Shown piece by piece: positions 21,751-32,265 of a stretch of 64,000 bases of DNA (the stretch's first letter is position 1; each line of letters begins with the position of its first letter). The stretch spans positions 40,453,375-40,517,374 of the forward strand of contig NC_080181.1 in NCBI RefSeq assembly GCF_950295315.1. The letters run 5' to 3'. The notes under the pieces are model-generated. The model was not told where the DNA came from. It did not search any database and worked only from the letters and a program-made list of their open reading frames with translations. This DNA is from Erinaceus europaeus (Eukaryota > Chordata > Mammalia > Eulipotyphla > Erinaceidae). Made by a program: the position numbers and the translations under genes.

Positions 21751-21823
21751 TAGAGCTGGAATGAAGGAAGGGAGCCAGTGGATAAAATGTACTGAGCATG
21801 AGTCTCTTTCAAAATTATCTTCT

Positions 21824-21950
21824 TTTTTTACACCAGAACACCGCTCAGCTCTGGCTGATGATTTGGGGGGGGGGGGGCGGTGAACCTGGGACTTTGGAGC
21901 CTCAAGCGTGAGAGTCTCTTTGCATAACCATTATGCTGCCTCCCCCTCTT
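21824..21950 (-). mobile_element. SINE-C, reverse
   Basis: It contains 'ccgctcagctctggctgatg', a G-run, 'tgaacctgggactttggagc' and 'gcataaccattatgctgcc'. Direct repeats 'ttcaaaattat' lie at about 21811 and 21952. Confidence 0.88.
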
Positions 21951-22099
21951 TTCAAAATTATTGGAGAGAAAGAAGTCCTAAAATCTACAAAGACTTTGAA
22001 TCAGATTTCCGGCATAGGGGGTTAGAATGAGGACAAATACTAGTCAAAATGGTTGCAGAAAAAGCAATTTCCCAGGTCTGACGGAGTGTTACAATCCCG

Positions 22100-22760
22100 T
22101 CAGCACTTTCCAACGTCAAATTCATTATAGTAGTTTCCAGGAGAAGCAAACAGACTGTGTGAGTCAGGCAAGACCAACTTAATTTATAGCAAGAAATCTA
22201 CAAATAGAAATATACAGGACGCTACTGACAGGGAATTCAGCTTGCCAGGACCAAATGCTTTTATAGGCTGTTGGCAGAACTAAATGGGATCAGGTTGGCC
22301 CCTTCTGCTACTGGTTGTTCCAGTTCCTCTTCTATTGGTCCCCACCACCACCACATGTCTTCTGCAAGCAGGGATTGGTCCTTCTAAAATATGTCATTTG
22401 CATAAAACAACCCCTTCCCTCTGAGTCTTCTCCTAATCTGCCCCCTGACAAAGTCCAGGAATACAAGAGAAGCAAGAAAGACAGTGTCCAACAAAGGAAG
22501 TGGGCTTATTTACGAACATGTTGACTTTGACATCTCTGCATGAGAGTCAGTCTTCCATGACCAGCAGACATTTAACACAAGTAGGCGGAGCTGGGAACTC
22601 AAACGGATGCTATTTACACCCCTTAAGGGAATATTTAGCAACCGGCCTACCTTCACCTGGAGAAGACATTACACTCTCTTCAAAACTACAGCCTGCTCGA
22701 TTCTTCCTGTTCACTGAAGGGGGCGCTGTGTGTCTTTATTCACAATGAACAGAAGTGTAA
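22100..22760 (-). other. Possible solitary LTR (uncertain)
   Basis: This segment is unlike the SINE/L1 background. It has CCAAT-like signals ('tattggtcc', 'attggtcc'), a 'tttataggctg' stretch and 'gaccaacttaatttatagc'. These are reminiscent of an endogenous-retrovirus LTR read in reverse. I cannot define TG...CA ends or a target-site duplication, and no viral gene is present. Confidence 0.3.
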
Positions 22761-23104
22761 TTCGAGAGAACTCTACCATCTTCTAGAAAGGGAAGAAGAG
22801 AAAAGTTTTCACTAGAACTCCCTCTATTTTTAACCTGGATCTCCCTTTATAAATGAAGCAAAATACTGATAGTGGTAAGTATAGTTCACAAAGCAATAGA
22901 TGTTTTGCAGTTGCTGTTAACCAGCGGTTTTTTTTTTTTGGGGGGGGGGGAAGATCCTTATTTTCTCCTCAGGAAGAAACGGGCAAGCAGGACACCATGT
23001 CTGTCTGGCTTTTCACTGCCTGCCATCAACCCCACCAAGACTGCCCTGAATCAACAACTTGGTGAGCAAACATCCTCCAGCCATTTCATTCACAATCACT
23101 AGCT
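22761..23104. other. Single-copy sequence with T-run/G-run
   Basis: A poly(T)-poly(G) junction lies at about 22928-22950. Nothing else is recognised. Confidence 0.45.
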
Positions 23105-23150
23105 ACCTGACGCTGTTGACCGGCTACGGAAGAAGGGCAAACGCTAGAAG
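23105..23150 (+). mobile_element. Second copy of the Jockey-like LINE, 3' end only
   Basis: These 46 bases match the reverse complement of 9152-9197 with one difference. They translate as PDAVDRLRKKGKR-stop, against PDAVDWLRKKGKR-stop at 9155. They end with AAG right after the stop codon. It is an extreme 5'-truncated insertion of the same family. I could not identify its target-site duplication. Confidence 0.88.
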
Positions 23151-23242
23151 GGAAGGTGGGAGCAGAGAGAGCCACTTGCACTGTGGTGCTTCTGTCAAGC
23201 TTCCAGGACACTTTGGATCTAGGTTGCTTCTTCATGGTCTTG
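23151..23242 (+). repeat. 92-bp perfect direct repeat, copy 1
   Basis: It is identical base for base to 24037-24128, starting 'ggaaggtgggagcagag' and ending 'cttcatggtcttg'. It is not a recognised SINE, L1 or HLR. Copy 1 abuts the LINE 3' end at 23150. Confidence 0.95.
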
Positions 23243-23537
23243 AACTAGCTACTGAGAAAATTCAACTACACCAGCATTTTTTTTTTTTAATTTTTGTTGC
23301 TTTATAGCAGATTCACTGGCAAATGCATACACTTTCATTACGTACCAGACCCTGCAAGTTTTTTTTTTCTTCTCTCTTTCTCTTCCCTCCATCTCTCTAC
23401 CCAGAGTCCTGTGCTTTGGTGCAATATACCATGTCCAGTCTGTGTTTCACTTTGTGCTCTCCCTCCCGACCCCTACATTTTTAAGGCACCCTAGTAAGTG
23501 AAAGTATTTGCTATTTGTCCCTCTCTTCTTGGCTTTT

Positions 23538-23684
23538 TTCCCTCTTTATTGGGGGGGGGGGCAAGAGAGGTAGTGGTTTACAGTCAACAATAAAATGCAA
23601 TAGTTGGTACATGTATAACATTTCTCAGTTTTTCACATAACAATCTAACTCCACCCCCAGGTCCTCTTTCTCCTTCTTCACCTC
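23538..23684 (-). mobile_element. L1 3' UTR, inverted arm
   Basis: It reads 'tttacagtcaacaataaaat' and 'cagtttttcacataacaat', the reverse of the local L1 3' end. It joins directly to a plus-strand L1 piece at about 23685. Confidence 0.85.
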
Positions 23685-23880
23685 ATCTTGGATAGAGCTT
23701 GAAGGCATCCTTCAAGTGAGATCAGCCAGAAAGAGAACGAATGAATATGGGATGCTCTCACTCATAGACAGAAGTTGAAAGATAAGAACAGATGGAAAAA
23801 CACAAAGCAGAACTTGGACTGGATTTGGTGTTTTGCACCCAAGTAGAGGACTCTGAGGTTGGGGTAGATAGTTCAGATAC
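23685..23880 (+). mobile_element. L1 3' UTR, direct arm
   Basis: It reads 'cttggatagagcttgaagg', 'gaatgaatatgggatgctct' and 'cacaaagcagaacttggact'. Its true 3' terminus is missing here. Confidence 0.85.
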
Positions 23881-24036
23881 TAGAACACCTGCAATTTTTA
23901 ACTGGCCCTGGAAGTCACTAGATGCATTGATAGTGATTTGTTCCAAATGCGATGGGGGTTCCTTGGGGAGGAAGCTCTGAGAAGCATTGCTATGGGCCCT
24001 TTAGGCACAGTATCAAGAATCACAATGTGGGTTGGG

Positions 24037-24128
24037 GGAAGGTGGGAGCAGAGAGAGCCACTTGCACTGTGGTGCTTCTGTCAAGCTTCCAGGACACTTT
24101 GGATCTAGGTTGCTTCTTCATGGTCTTG
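24037..24128 (+). repeat. 92-bp perfect direct repeat, copy 2
   Basis: It is identical to 23151-23242. It is embedded in otherwise single-copy sequence ('atgtgggttggg' before, 'tagataagggg' after). Confidence 0.95.
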
Positions 24129-24780
24129 TAGATAAGGGGCAGGAGACTGCTGTCTCCTGTGGAGTGAATACAGGTGACTTCTGGGGAGCAGGCTTAAACA
24201 GTGGCTGGTTGCCTGAGTGGATGTTTACAGATCCCTCTGGGATAGAACTGAGCATGTCATTTTCACAAACTCTGGCCATGGTGTCTTCTAAGGCTCTCAC
24301 TGATGGGGATCCAGTCTTCCTCCCATTCAACTGAGTCAAGATTTAGCACTTCAGAATTGCTAGCTAGAATACATAGCTGAAATAACATTTTTACTGGGTA
24401 CTTTGCCTCAGAGACTGGATGTACTATTTTTAAAGACTTCACTTTTTTTTTTTTTTATGAGCCATCTCAACTTTGGGAAAGAAAAGCAATGATCTTAGAT
24501 TCAGTACATAAAAGAAAACCTTTTTATATGCTCTAAGTAAAAAAAAGAGAGAGAGAGAAGCCTACATGTTACATATACATACCCACTAAAGTATAAAAAG
24601 ATAGGTATAAATTGACAAAATATGGATATGAATCTCAAGTTCAAGGCAAGAGTCTTGTAAGGGAACTTTTGTCAGAGGGAACAAGGGTCTCATTCTATAT
24701 AATGCAGTGCCAAATACTTAATAAAAAGCATCACATAAGAGTAATTTAGAAGCCTAATTATATGCTTTATAAAGATTTAT
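24129..24780. other. Single-copy sequence
   Basis: There is a poly(T) run near 24443. No gene or repeat family is recognised. Confidence 0.5.
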
Positions 24781-24784
24781 TTTT

Positions 24785-24935
24785 TTCTTTTATTTATTTT
24801 TTTTTCTTTTTGGTGGTGTGGGGTGAGGGTCAAGAAGACCAGAACACTATTTTATGTGATGCTAAGGATAGAACCCAGGACCTTGTTTTATAAGACATTT
24901 GTTCTATATTGAGCTACTTCTCTGGCCTCTGAGCT
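24785..24935 (-). mobile_element. Diverged SINE, reverse
   Basis: It reads 'ggatagaacccaggaccttg' and 'attgagctacttctctggcc', a reverse tRNA-like head. Class C or D. Confidence 0.5.
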
Positions 24936-25329
24936 TTCAGTTCAAGAAAAAATAAGTTAGAAAATAGAATACCAGGGCTCACTAGACAGTTCACCTGAGA
25001 AGGTACCTATTTTGCCATGACCACAAGCTAAATTTGAACCTCCAGGCCTGTAGCACTTGGGGAAACTTAAGTGCTGGAGTTTCTCTCTGTGTCTCAGCCT
25101 GGAGAGGTGAAAACCTAATGAATGCAAAAAGAAAAAGATATGGGAGAGAAGTCAGTGGAGTAGAAGGAGGAGGAAGAGAGAAATAAAATAAAACACTGTT
25201 TTGCATAGTCTGTATAATATCATATATACATTATATAATATTATGTATACATATATATGTATAATATATATACACACAAATCTCAGAATACGCTCTTCAG
25301 AATCATTTGTATATATGAAAAATACCCCA

Positions 25330-25640
25330 GAGGGGGAGAAATATTAGGGGAATATGACCAGAGAGCTCTGAACCTCAATTCCATAAAGACTCAGAGAAAG
25401 AAGACGAAAAAAGAAAGGTCATTCAGAAGTAGTGATATGTGATTTAGAAAAAAATGGACAAATATAGATAATTATAGAATAGTCAATTCATATCTGTGAC
25501 CTTGGGAAAACTACTGCAGTTTCCAATGGAGAGAATGGGGACACAGAACTCTGACAATGGCAGTGATGTCTAATTATACCCCTGTTGTCTTACAATTTTG
25601 TAAATTGATATTAAATCACTAATGAAAATAAGTAAAAAGT
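25330..25640 (+). mobile_element. HLR-2 3' end
   Basis: It reads 'agagctctgaacctcaattc', 'gaccttgggaaaactactgc' and 'attaaatcactaatgaaaat'. It matches 12480-12912 and 54235-54530. Confidence 0.85.
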
Positions 25641-25682
25641 ACACTGGTCTCCAGTAAATTATATTGTTATTCTTACCACCAC

Positions 25683-25868
25683 CACCAGAACTGTTGCTGG
25701 GGCTCAGTGCCTGCAAGGTACCAATTTTTTTCTTTTTCCTTCATTTTTTTAATGATACAGAGAAAATATAAGAGAGAGAGAGAGAGAGAAAGGAGAGACA
25801 CCTTCAGCACTGTTCCACCATACATGAAGCTTCCTCCCTGCAGGTGAGGACCAGAAACTATTTGGTTG
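25683..25868 (-). mobile_element. SINE, reverse, truncated
   Basis: It runs from 'gctggggctcagtgcctgc' through a GA-rich middle to 'cctccctgcaggtgaggacc'. The tRNA-like head is cut off where the next SINE begins. Confidence 0.75.
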
Positions 25869-25869
25869 T

Positions 25870-26097
25870 TTTTTATTATTGTTTTTTTTTTAGTTTTTTT
25901 CATCTTTATTATTGGATAGAGATAGAGAGAAATTGAGAGGGGAGGGGTAGAGAGGAAAGAGGTAGTAAGACACATGCAGCCCTGCTTCACCACTTGTGAA
26001 GCTTTCCCTCTGCAGGTGGGGACCAGGGGCTTGAACCTGGGTCCTTTTACACAGTAATGTGTGTGCTTAACCAGGTGCGCCATCACCTGGCCCCTGG
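25870..26097 (-). mobile_element. SINE-A, reverse
   Basis: It reads 'ttattattggatagagata', 'cttgaacctgggtccttt' and 'ccaggtgcgccatcacctgg'. It is full length. Confidence 0.92.
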
Positions 26098-26224
26098 TTT
26101 TTATCAACATAAAAATTCAAGTCTACTGAAAAATCTATATTTCTGTTACCTCTGGCTATGCAGGGCTATTATAATCACTAGAAAGTCTTTCTTCTATATT
26201 ACTCCTATTGACATTGGCCGTTCA

Positions 26225-26395
26225 CACTTCGGTTTGGTTGTTTGGACAGAGACTGAGAGGCAGAGGAAGTGTGTAAAAGACCACAAACACCAAAACTCCC
26301 TTCAGTGGGGTGGGAGCAGGGTCATGTATAAGGCAAAGCAGACAGACCACTGTCCAAGTGAACCATTCCACCAGCCCAGCCTTTTGATCTTATAT
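26225..26395 (-). mobile_element. SINE-D, reverse
   Basis: It reads 'agggtcatgtataaggcaaa' and 'gaccactgtccaagtgaacc'. This is the reverse of the SINE-D head seen at 390-530. Confidence 0.6.
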
Positions 26396-26649
26396 GCAAT
26401 AGAAACCCATATTGCATTCCTTCCTGGGAAAGAAGTATTAGGATCAGGAAGCATAGGCAGATCAGTGAGGAGACTTGGCTTTTCAAGTCACACCATAGAG
26501 AAGTGGGAACTACACTGGCTTCTTATCTTCAGAAATGCTCAGAATTTGCTCTAAACTTTAAACCTTCTCAGCAGGAATTTTATGAATCACCACACACAAA
26601 CCAACTGTGATTTTCTTTTTTGAAATCAGATCTCACGTAAATATCGTAA

Positions 26650-26875
26650 AAGGGGGCCCTGGTGGTGGTATACATGTTTACGCACACACATTACAGTGTG
26701 CAAAGATGCAGGTTCAAGCCCCTGGTCATCACTTGCAGGGGAAAAGCTTTAAGAGTGGTGAAGCAGGCCTGCAGTTATCTCTCTGTCTCTCTCTTCTATC
26801 TCCCCCTTCCTCTCAATTTCTCAAATCTCCCCCTTCTACCCAACAAATAAGTAAAGATTTTTAAGAAGTATTTAA
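26650..26875 (+). mobile_element. SINE-A
   Basis: It reads 'ccctggtggtggtatacatg', 'caggttcaagcccctggtc' and a CT-rich middle with an AATAA tail. Confidence 0.88.
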
Positions 26876-27255
26876 AAATATATAAAAGGAACTATTTCAA
26901 ATATAACACTTAAACTTTAAGATATTTCGTTATTTTAACTACATTATGCCAAGATATTTAGGGCAAAGACACCTGTTGGTAATTTCTCTGGTGTCTTCAG
27001 GTCCGCTGCTTTGTTCTGATGTCTGAGTAAGATTGGATCCAGCTTGTTTGGGTTCCCCCCCACTGGGAGCTGCTTTCAGCTGGTTATTCAGCAAGAACTG
27101 GCAGTGCTAGGAGAGGAGTTGCTTGGTAGTTAGCGGGTAGACTGTTGGCACAGCTCTGGCAAAGGAAACATGTCTACCATTGTCCACAGGATAGCCCAGT
27201 CAAGGTTTGGCAACACTAGCCTTCAAGAGAGAATCATACAAGACCTCTTAAAGCT
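26876..27255. other. Single-copy sequence
   Basis: No gene or repeat family is recognised. Confidence 0.5.
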
Positions 27256-27257
27256 AA

Positions 27258-27465
27258 CAGTCAAGGGGAAAGGTGGGTCTGCAACTGGTAGAGTGCACAT
27301 ATTACTGTGTGATAGGACCAGGGTTCCTATCTGCAGGTGGAGAGCTTCGTGATTGGTAAAGGAAGGCTGCACACTTGCATTCTCTCATTCTCTCTTCCCC
27401 TTTATCTCCCCCTTCACTCTCAATTTCTCTCTGCCTCCATTAAAAAGAAGAAACAAAGGGAAAGG
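27258..27465 (+). mobile_element. SINE-A, diverged
   Basis: It reads 'ggtctgcaactggtagagtg', 'gagcttcgtgattggtaaag' and the tail 'ctctctgcctccattaaaaa'. Confidence 0.75.
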
Positions 27466-27579
27466 ATAGAGAATCAGGTCCACTTATCTAGTCAACCTTC
27501 CTGTCTTTAAATATATCACAAATACATTACTGACTTTGGTGGGAGGAAACAAAAATATTTTATCCACAAAAAATTCAGG

Positions 27580-27725
27580 GCTACAGGGGGTAGATAGCAT
27601 AATGATTCTGTAGAGACTCATGCCAGAGGTTCCAAAGTCCTAGGTTCAGTCCTCTGCACAACAGAAAGCCAGAGCTGAGTAGTGCTCTGGTAAAAATAAA
27701 TAAATAATAAATAATTAAAATAAAC
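27580..27725 (+). mobile_element. SINE-C
   Basis: It reads 'gtagatagcataatgattct', 'ctaggttcagtcctctgc', 'gagctgagtagtgctctgg' and an AAATAAAT tail. Confidence 0.88.
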
Positions 27726-27732
27726 ATCAGGG

Positions 27733-27950
27733 CTAAGAACTCTCATCTTCTGCATCCCATAAAGAATCTTGTCTGAATCCCAGAGAGAGAGAAATGTCAG
27801 TGGAAGATGACCAGAAGACTCTGAACTCCAATAACATCAGGACCCAAAGAGAGAAAAAAAAGGAAGAAAAAAAAAAAAAGACATTTAGAAGTAGTAGGTG
27901 TGACTTAGAAAGGACGACAAAGGCAGGGCCACAGAAAATGGGCAAATAGG
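27733..27950 (+). mobile_element. HLR-2 fragment
   Basis: It reads 'cttctgcatcccataaagaa', 'gactctgaactccaataac' and 'agaagtagtaggtgtgactt'. It breaks off before the HLR-2 terminus. Confidence 0.8.
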
Positions 27951-27952
27951 GG

Positions 27953-28043
27953 AGTCGGGAGGTAGCACAGCGGGTTAAGTGCATGTGGCGCAAGGATCCC
28001 AGTTTGAGCCCCTGGCCCTACCTGCAGTGGAGTCACTTCACAG
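27953..28043 (+). mobile_element. SINE-B head, truncated by L1
   Basis: It reads 'gggagtcgggaggtagcaca' through 'tggagtcacttcaca', then switches directly to L1. Confidence 0.85.
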
Positions 28044-28368
28044 CCCACCTTGGATGAAGCTTGAAGAAATTATGTTAAGTGAAAGTATGAATTTGGGATG
28101 ATCTCGCTCATAGTCAGAAGTTGAAAAACAAGATCAGAAGAGAAAACACTAAGCAGAACTTGGACTTGAGTTGATGTATTGCACAAAAGTAAAAGACTCT
28201 GGGGTAGGTGAGGGAAGAGTTCAAGTCCTGGAAAATGATGGCAGAGGACCTGGCAGGGGATTGTATTATTGTGTAGAAAACTGAGAAATGTTATGCCCAT
28301 ACAAACTATTGTAATTTCTGTCAACTATAAAACATTAATCCCCCAATAAAGAAATTAAAAGAAAGTTA
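28044..28368 (+). mobile_element. L1 3' UTR
   Basis: It reads 'cccaccttggatgaagcttg', 'gggatgatctcgctcatag' and ends 'taatcccccaataaagaaat'. Confidence 0.93.
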
Positions 28369-28369
28369 G

Positions 28370-29150
28370 GGCCCACTTTCCCATATGCTTCTCCCAATTC
28401 TTATCAAATAATATTGTAACTGCTGATGGCAACCTAATCAGCGCAATGAGTGCCACCCCAGCATGCTTCACTTCAGACTGTGTCCAGAGACTTCAGGTGT
28501 GGAATGACAACCCTTCAGCTTCACTCGGATGAGACCTTTCCTTTCAAAGGATTCTCTAATTCCACCCCAGGTGGTTCACTTCCTAACAAAGTCCCAAAAC
28601 CTAGATAGAGCAGGTTTCAGGAGATAAGCATATGTTCACAGGTATCCATAAACTAGGGCAAATACATACCTGAAAGCAGTAGTACACTGGAGTTTGCAGT
28701 GAGTACCCCCCAACACTTCATCTTCACTATTCCAACCTTTGGGTCCATGATTCTTCAACAATTTGTTTGGCTTTGTATCTTAACTCTCCTTTCAGCCACC
28801 AGGTTCCAGATGCCATCAGGATGCCGGCCAGGCTTCACTGGACAGAAGACCCCACCAATGCGTCCTGTAGCTCCGCTTCCCCAGAGACTCACCCTACTAG
28901 GGAAAGAGAGGGGCAGACTGGGAGTGTGCATCAACCAGTCAACACCCATGTTCAGCAGGGAAGCAATTACAGAAGCCAGACCTTCCACCTTCTGCAACCC
29001 ACAAGGACCCTGGGTCCATGCTCCCAGAGGGAGAGAGAATGGGAGAGCAATTGGGGCGGGGATGGGATATGGAGATTGGGTGGCGGGAATTGTGTGGAGT
29101 TGTACCCCCCCATCCTATGATTTTGTTAATGTCTCCTTTCTTAAACAAAA
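28370..29150 (+). mobile_element. HLR-1 with internal deletion
   Basis: Positions 28372-28700 match the far 5' part (reverse of 10470-10835). Positions about 28705-29147 match the 3' part. The intervening roughly 1 kb present in other copies is missing. It ends in a clean poly(A), which fixes the orientation of the family. Confidence 0.87.
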
Positions 29151-29230
29151 AAAAAAAAGAAATTAAAAGAAAGAAAGAAAAGCAGTGGTATATCTCCTTA
29201 TGTCTTTGCCTCTCTCATTCTCTTTCTGGT

Positions 29231-29370
29231 AAAAAAAAAAAGAAGAAGAAGAAGAAGAAGAAGAAGAAGAAGAAGAAGAAGAAGAAGAAGAAGAAGAAGA
29301 AGAAGAAGAAGAAGAAGAAGAAGAAGAAGAAGAAGAAGAAGAAGAAGAAGGAGAAGAAGAAGAAGAAGAA
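29231..29370 (+). repeat. (AAG)n microsatellite
   Basis: About 40 near-perfect AAG units. Poly-Lys and poly-Ser ORFs across it are artefacts. Confidence 0.97.
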
Positions 29371-29639
29371 AATGACAGAACCAGTGGTGTCAAGCAAGTG
29401 TGAAAGCCCAGGAAAGCCCTGGCCAAAAAAAAGCATATAAAATTTGTTTCACTACCATCAAATGTAGATGAATACCAAATAAGACACTTTTACTTCGCTG
29501 CTTCATAATAACATTAACAGTGGCTCGATTTAGAATGTCAGTGTGGTCCCTGTGCCCTTGAGGAATCATAAACATCATAAGCACCTGCACATCTGGTCGC
29601 CACCTGCTGGTGTCACAGGGCAGCAGGGGGCAGTAGGAA
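29371..29639. other. Single-copy sequence
   Basis: No gene or repeat family is recognised. It contains a 'gcagcagggggcag' stretch near 29620. Confidence 0.45.
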
Positions 29640-30470
29640 GCTTCTTTAAAAACTCTACCACTCAAGGAAGATGGGTCCTGAAATTAGTGCCGCCTGGAAT
29701 GTTCCTAGCTGTGACCACAGAATGCGAGCTCAGACCTACAGGGATGCAGAGGTTATATAGGCTCCTGTGCTGGATATAGGCCCCAGATCAAATCGATAGG
29801 GTTTACAGTTAACAATATTTATACACTTTTCCCATGTTTGGGAGCTACTCTCTTCCCTACTCCAGCTTTCTAGTCCTTTTTCCAATTATGACGCCATCTC
29901 CCCAGACAATACCTTGGGTCCACCTGCATGTTAACTATCAGACTCAGACAAAAACTAGTAAAGACATGGGCCCATTGGAATATATCTAAAACCCAGTAGC
30001 TTTTCCCAAAATGGAGACCCCAAATCTTCATCTGCAATATCATAATCAGTCATCAATATGTTCTGCTTTATATCTTATCTCTTTTTCAGCCACCAGGTAA
30101 CAGATGCTACCATGATGACAACCTGACTTCCCTGGGCAGACAATCCCACTAATATATCCTGGAGCCCTGCCTCCCTGGATCCCTGCCCCACTAGGGAAAG
30201 AGAGAGATAGGCTGGGAGTATGGATCAGCCTGCCAAGACCCATGTTCAGCGGGGAAGCAATTACAGAAGCCAGACCTTCTGCACCCCATAATGATCCTGG
30301 GTCCATACTCCCAAAGGGATAAAGAATAGGGAAGCTATCAAGGGAGCGGATGGGATATGGAGCTCTGGTGGTGGGAATTGTGTGAAAATGTACCCCTTTT
30401 ATCCTATGGTCTTGTCAATATCTCCATTTTATAAATTAAAAAAGAAATCGACAATAAAAAAATTAAAACT
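29640..30470 (+). mobile_element. HLR-1, 5'-truncated
   Basis: It starts in 'ggaagatgggtcctgaaatt', runs through 'gggagctactctcttccct' and 'gaagcaattacagaagccag', and ends 'ttttataaattaaaaaagaa'. It is collinear with the reverse of 58195-59020. Confidence 0.92.
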
Positions 30471-30474
30471 CCTA

Positions 30475-31205
30475 CATAACTGCCCTCAGCACCTGCACTC
30501 AGATACTTGTTGGCTACAGTGAGTTGATAGGCCTTGAGTAGAACTTGAACTTGAATGGCTGGTTGGACCTGACTGAAATCAACTATTTTACAAATACCTT
30601 AGCAAATCTCTATGCGTCAGAAACTCTAAGAGGCTCCAATATACCAACAAGCACTATGACTGTGCAAGAAGGAAATGGAGCTTGTTGAATTCCCTGTGTG
30701 TATTATCATCCCTGATGCTCAGTTTCACACTGAGCAGTGACACCTTTAATTTTGAATGCCTGCTACTGGGCTGTAACACACAGAACTGTTCAACATAGAC
30801 TTGCAGCTCACAGCCCTGGGACTTCCCTGGTTGGTGCTGTTCTGTCCGGACAAGTCAACTTTGGCTCTTGCAAAGAATGAAATGGGGGCAAAGCATAGCC
30901 ATTAATGTCCCTTTATAATGATGGAAGACTTGCTCAGCCATTTTGATTCATGTTTAAACTGGCTATCCATGTGCATAGTGGTTTCTCCATTTGCAAGTTA
31001 AATCAACATTGTTTATGATTGCTTGGATTATGCATTTGTCCCTCAGTGACTCCAGAACTTTAAACTGTAGCTTTCCTTCTCTATGGCATGCCACTTACAC
31101 CCACTTGGTTAGGCCTGTGACACCTGGATAAATCAAACATCCTTGCTGTTTCTACATATACCTGGTAGAAATGGGCAAGTCCATGCAGCTCAGGAAGTGG
31201 CACAG
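30475..31205. other. Single-copy sequence
   Basis: No gene or repeat family is recognised. Confidence 0.5.
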
Positions 31206-31213
31206 TAAAAGAA

Positions 31214-31690
31214 CCTTTTTTTTTTTCTTTATTGGGGAAGGGAATTAATGATTTACAGTCAACATTAAAATACAGTAGTTGGTACAAGTGTACTACATCT
31301 CAGTTTTCCACATAACAATTCAATCCCCTCTAGGCCCTCCTCTGCCATCATGTTCCAGGACCTGAACCCTCCTTCCCTATCCCAGAGTCTTTTATTTTGG
31401 TGCAACATACCAACTCCAGTTCAAATTCTGCTTTGTGTTTTCTCTTCTTTTTTTAACTTCTGTCTATGAGAGAGACCATCCCATATTCACCCTCCTCTTT
31501 CTGGCTTATCTCACTTCTTCAAGCTCCATCCAGGAAGAGGTGAAGGTGCATTCACCATTTTTAATAGCTGATTAGTACTCCATTGTGTATATATACTACA
31601 ACTTACTCAGCCACTCATGTGTTGTTGGACACCTGGCTACTTCCAGGTTTTGGCTATTACAAACTGTGCTGCTATGAACATAGGTATACA
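31214..31690 (-). mobile_element. L1 3' end, reverse
   Basis: It runs from 'tctttattggggaagggaat' through 'cttctgtctatgagagagac' and 'ccattgtgtatatatactac' to 'ctgctatgaacataggtat'. Confidence 0.93.
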
Positions 31691-31704
31691 CAAGTAATCA
31701 GATC

Positions 31705-31800
31705 TTTTGACTTAAAAACATGAGGTTCTGAGTTCAGTCTCTGGTATCACATCTGCTATAGTGATGCTCTGGTTCCCCCTCTCTCCTTCTTTCCTGCTCA
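31705..31800 (+). mobile_element. SINE-C 3' fragment
   Basis: It reads 'gttctgagttcagtctctgg' and 'ctatagtgatgctctggttc', the 3' half of SINE-C. Confidence 0.6.
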
Positions 31801-31807
31801 TGAAGAA

Positions 31808-31900
31808 AGCAAGAAAGGAAGGAAGGAAGGGAGAGAGGGAGGGAGGGAGGAAGAAAGAAAGAAAGAAATCAGAGAGAAAAAAGGAAGGGAAAGAAACAGG
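31808..31900 (+). repeat. Purine microsatellite (AAGG/GGGA/GAAA)
   Basis: Short AAGG, GGGA and AAAG sub-arrays follow the SINE-C tail. Confidence 0.9.
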
Positions 31901-31941
31901 TAAATTTACAGAACTCTTTTTCATAGATACAATAAGAAAGT

Positions 31942-32265
31942 CCTGGGGACCGGGCCTTAGCACACCAGGTTAAGAATTGTTAAGTGTACATAGTACAAAG
32001 TGCAAGGACCCTCAAAAAGGGTCTAAGTTCAAGCCCCTGGCTCCACACCTGCACTGGAGTTACTTCACAAGCAGTGAAGCAGGTCTGTGGGTGTCTATCT
32101 TTGTGTCCACCTCTCTGCCTTCCCCTCCTCTCTCAATTTCTCTTTGTCCTATCCAACAGCAACAGCAGCAGCAACACCAATAACAACAAAAATGGAAAAA
32201 AGATAGCCACCAGGAGCAGTGGATTCATAGTGTAGGCCCTCAGCCAGCAGGAGGAGCTCTACATA
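31942..32265 (+). mobile_element. SINE-B with 3' module
   Basis: It has head 'gggaccgggccttagcacac', B-box-like 'aagttcaagcccctgg', CT middle, CAG/CAA tail and 'caccaggagcagtggattc'. Confidence 0.88.

Noticed and set aside
26057..26554. 165-residue plus-strand ORF
   Set aside because: It starts in a reverse SINE-A and runs through a SINE-D. The composition is repeat-derived.
29018..29440. Poly-lysine and poly-serine ORFs
   Set aside because: They translate the (AAG)n array and flanking SINE/HLR sequence.
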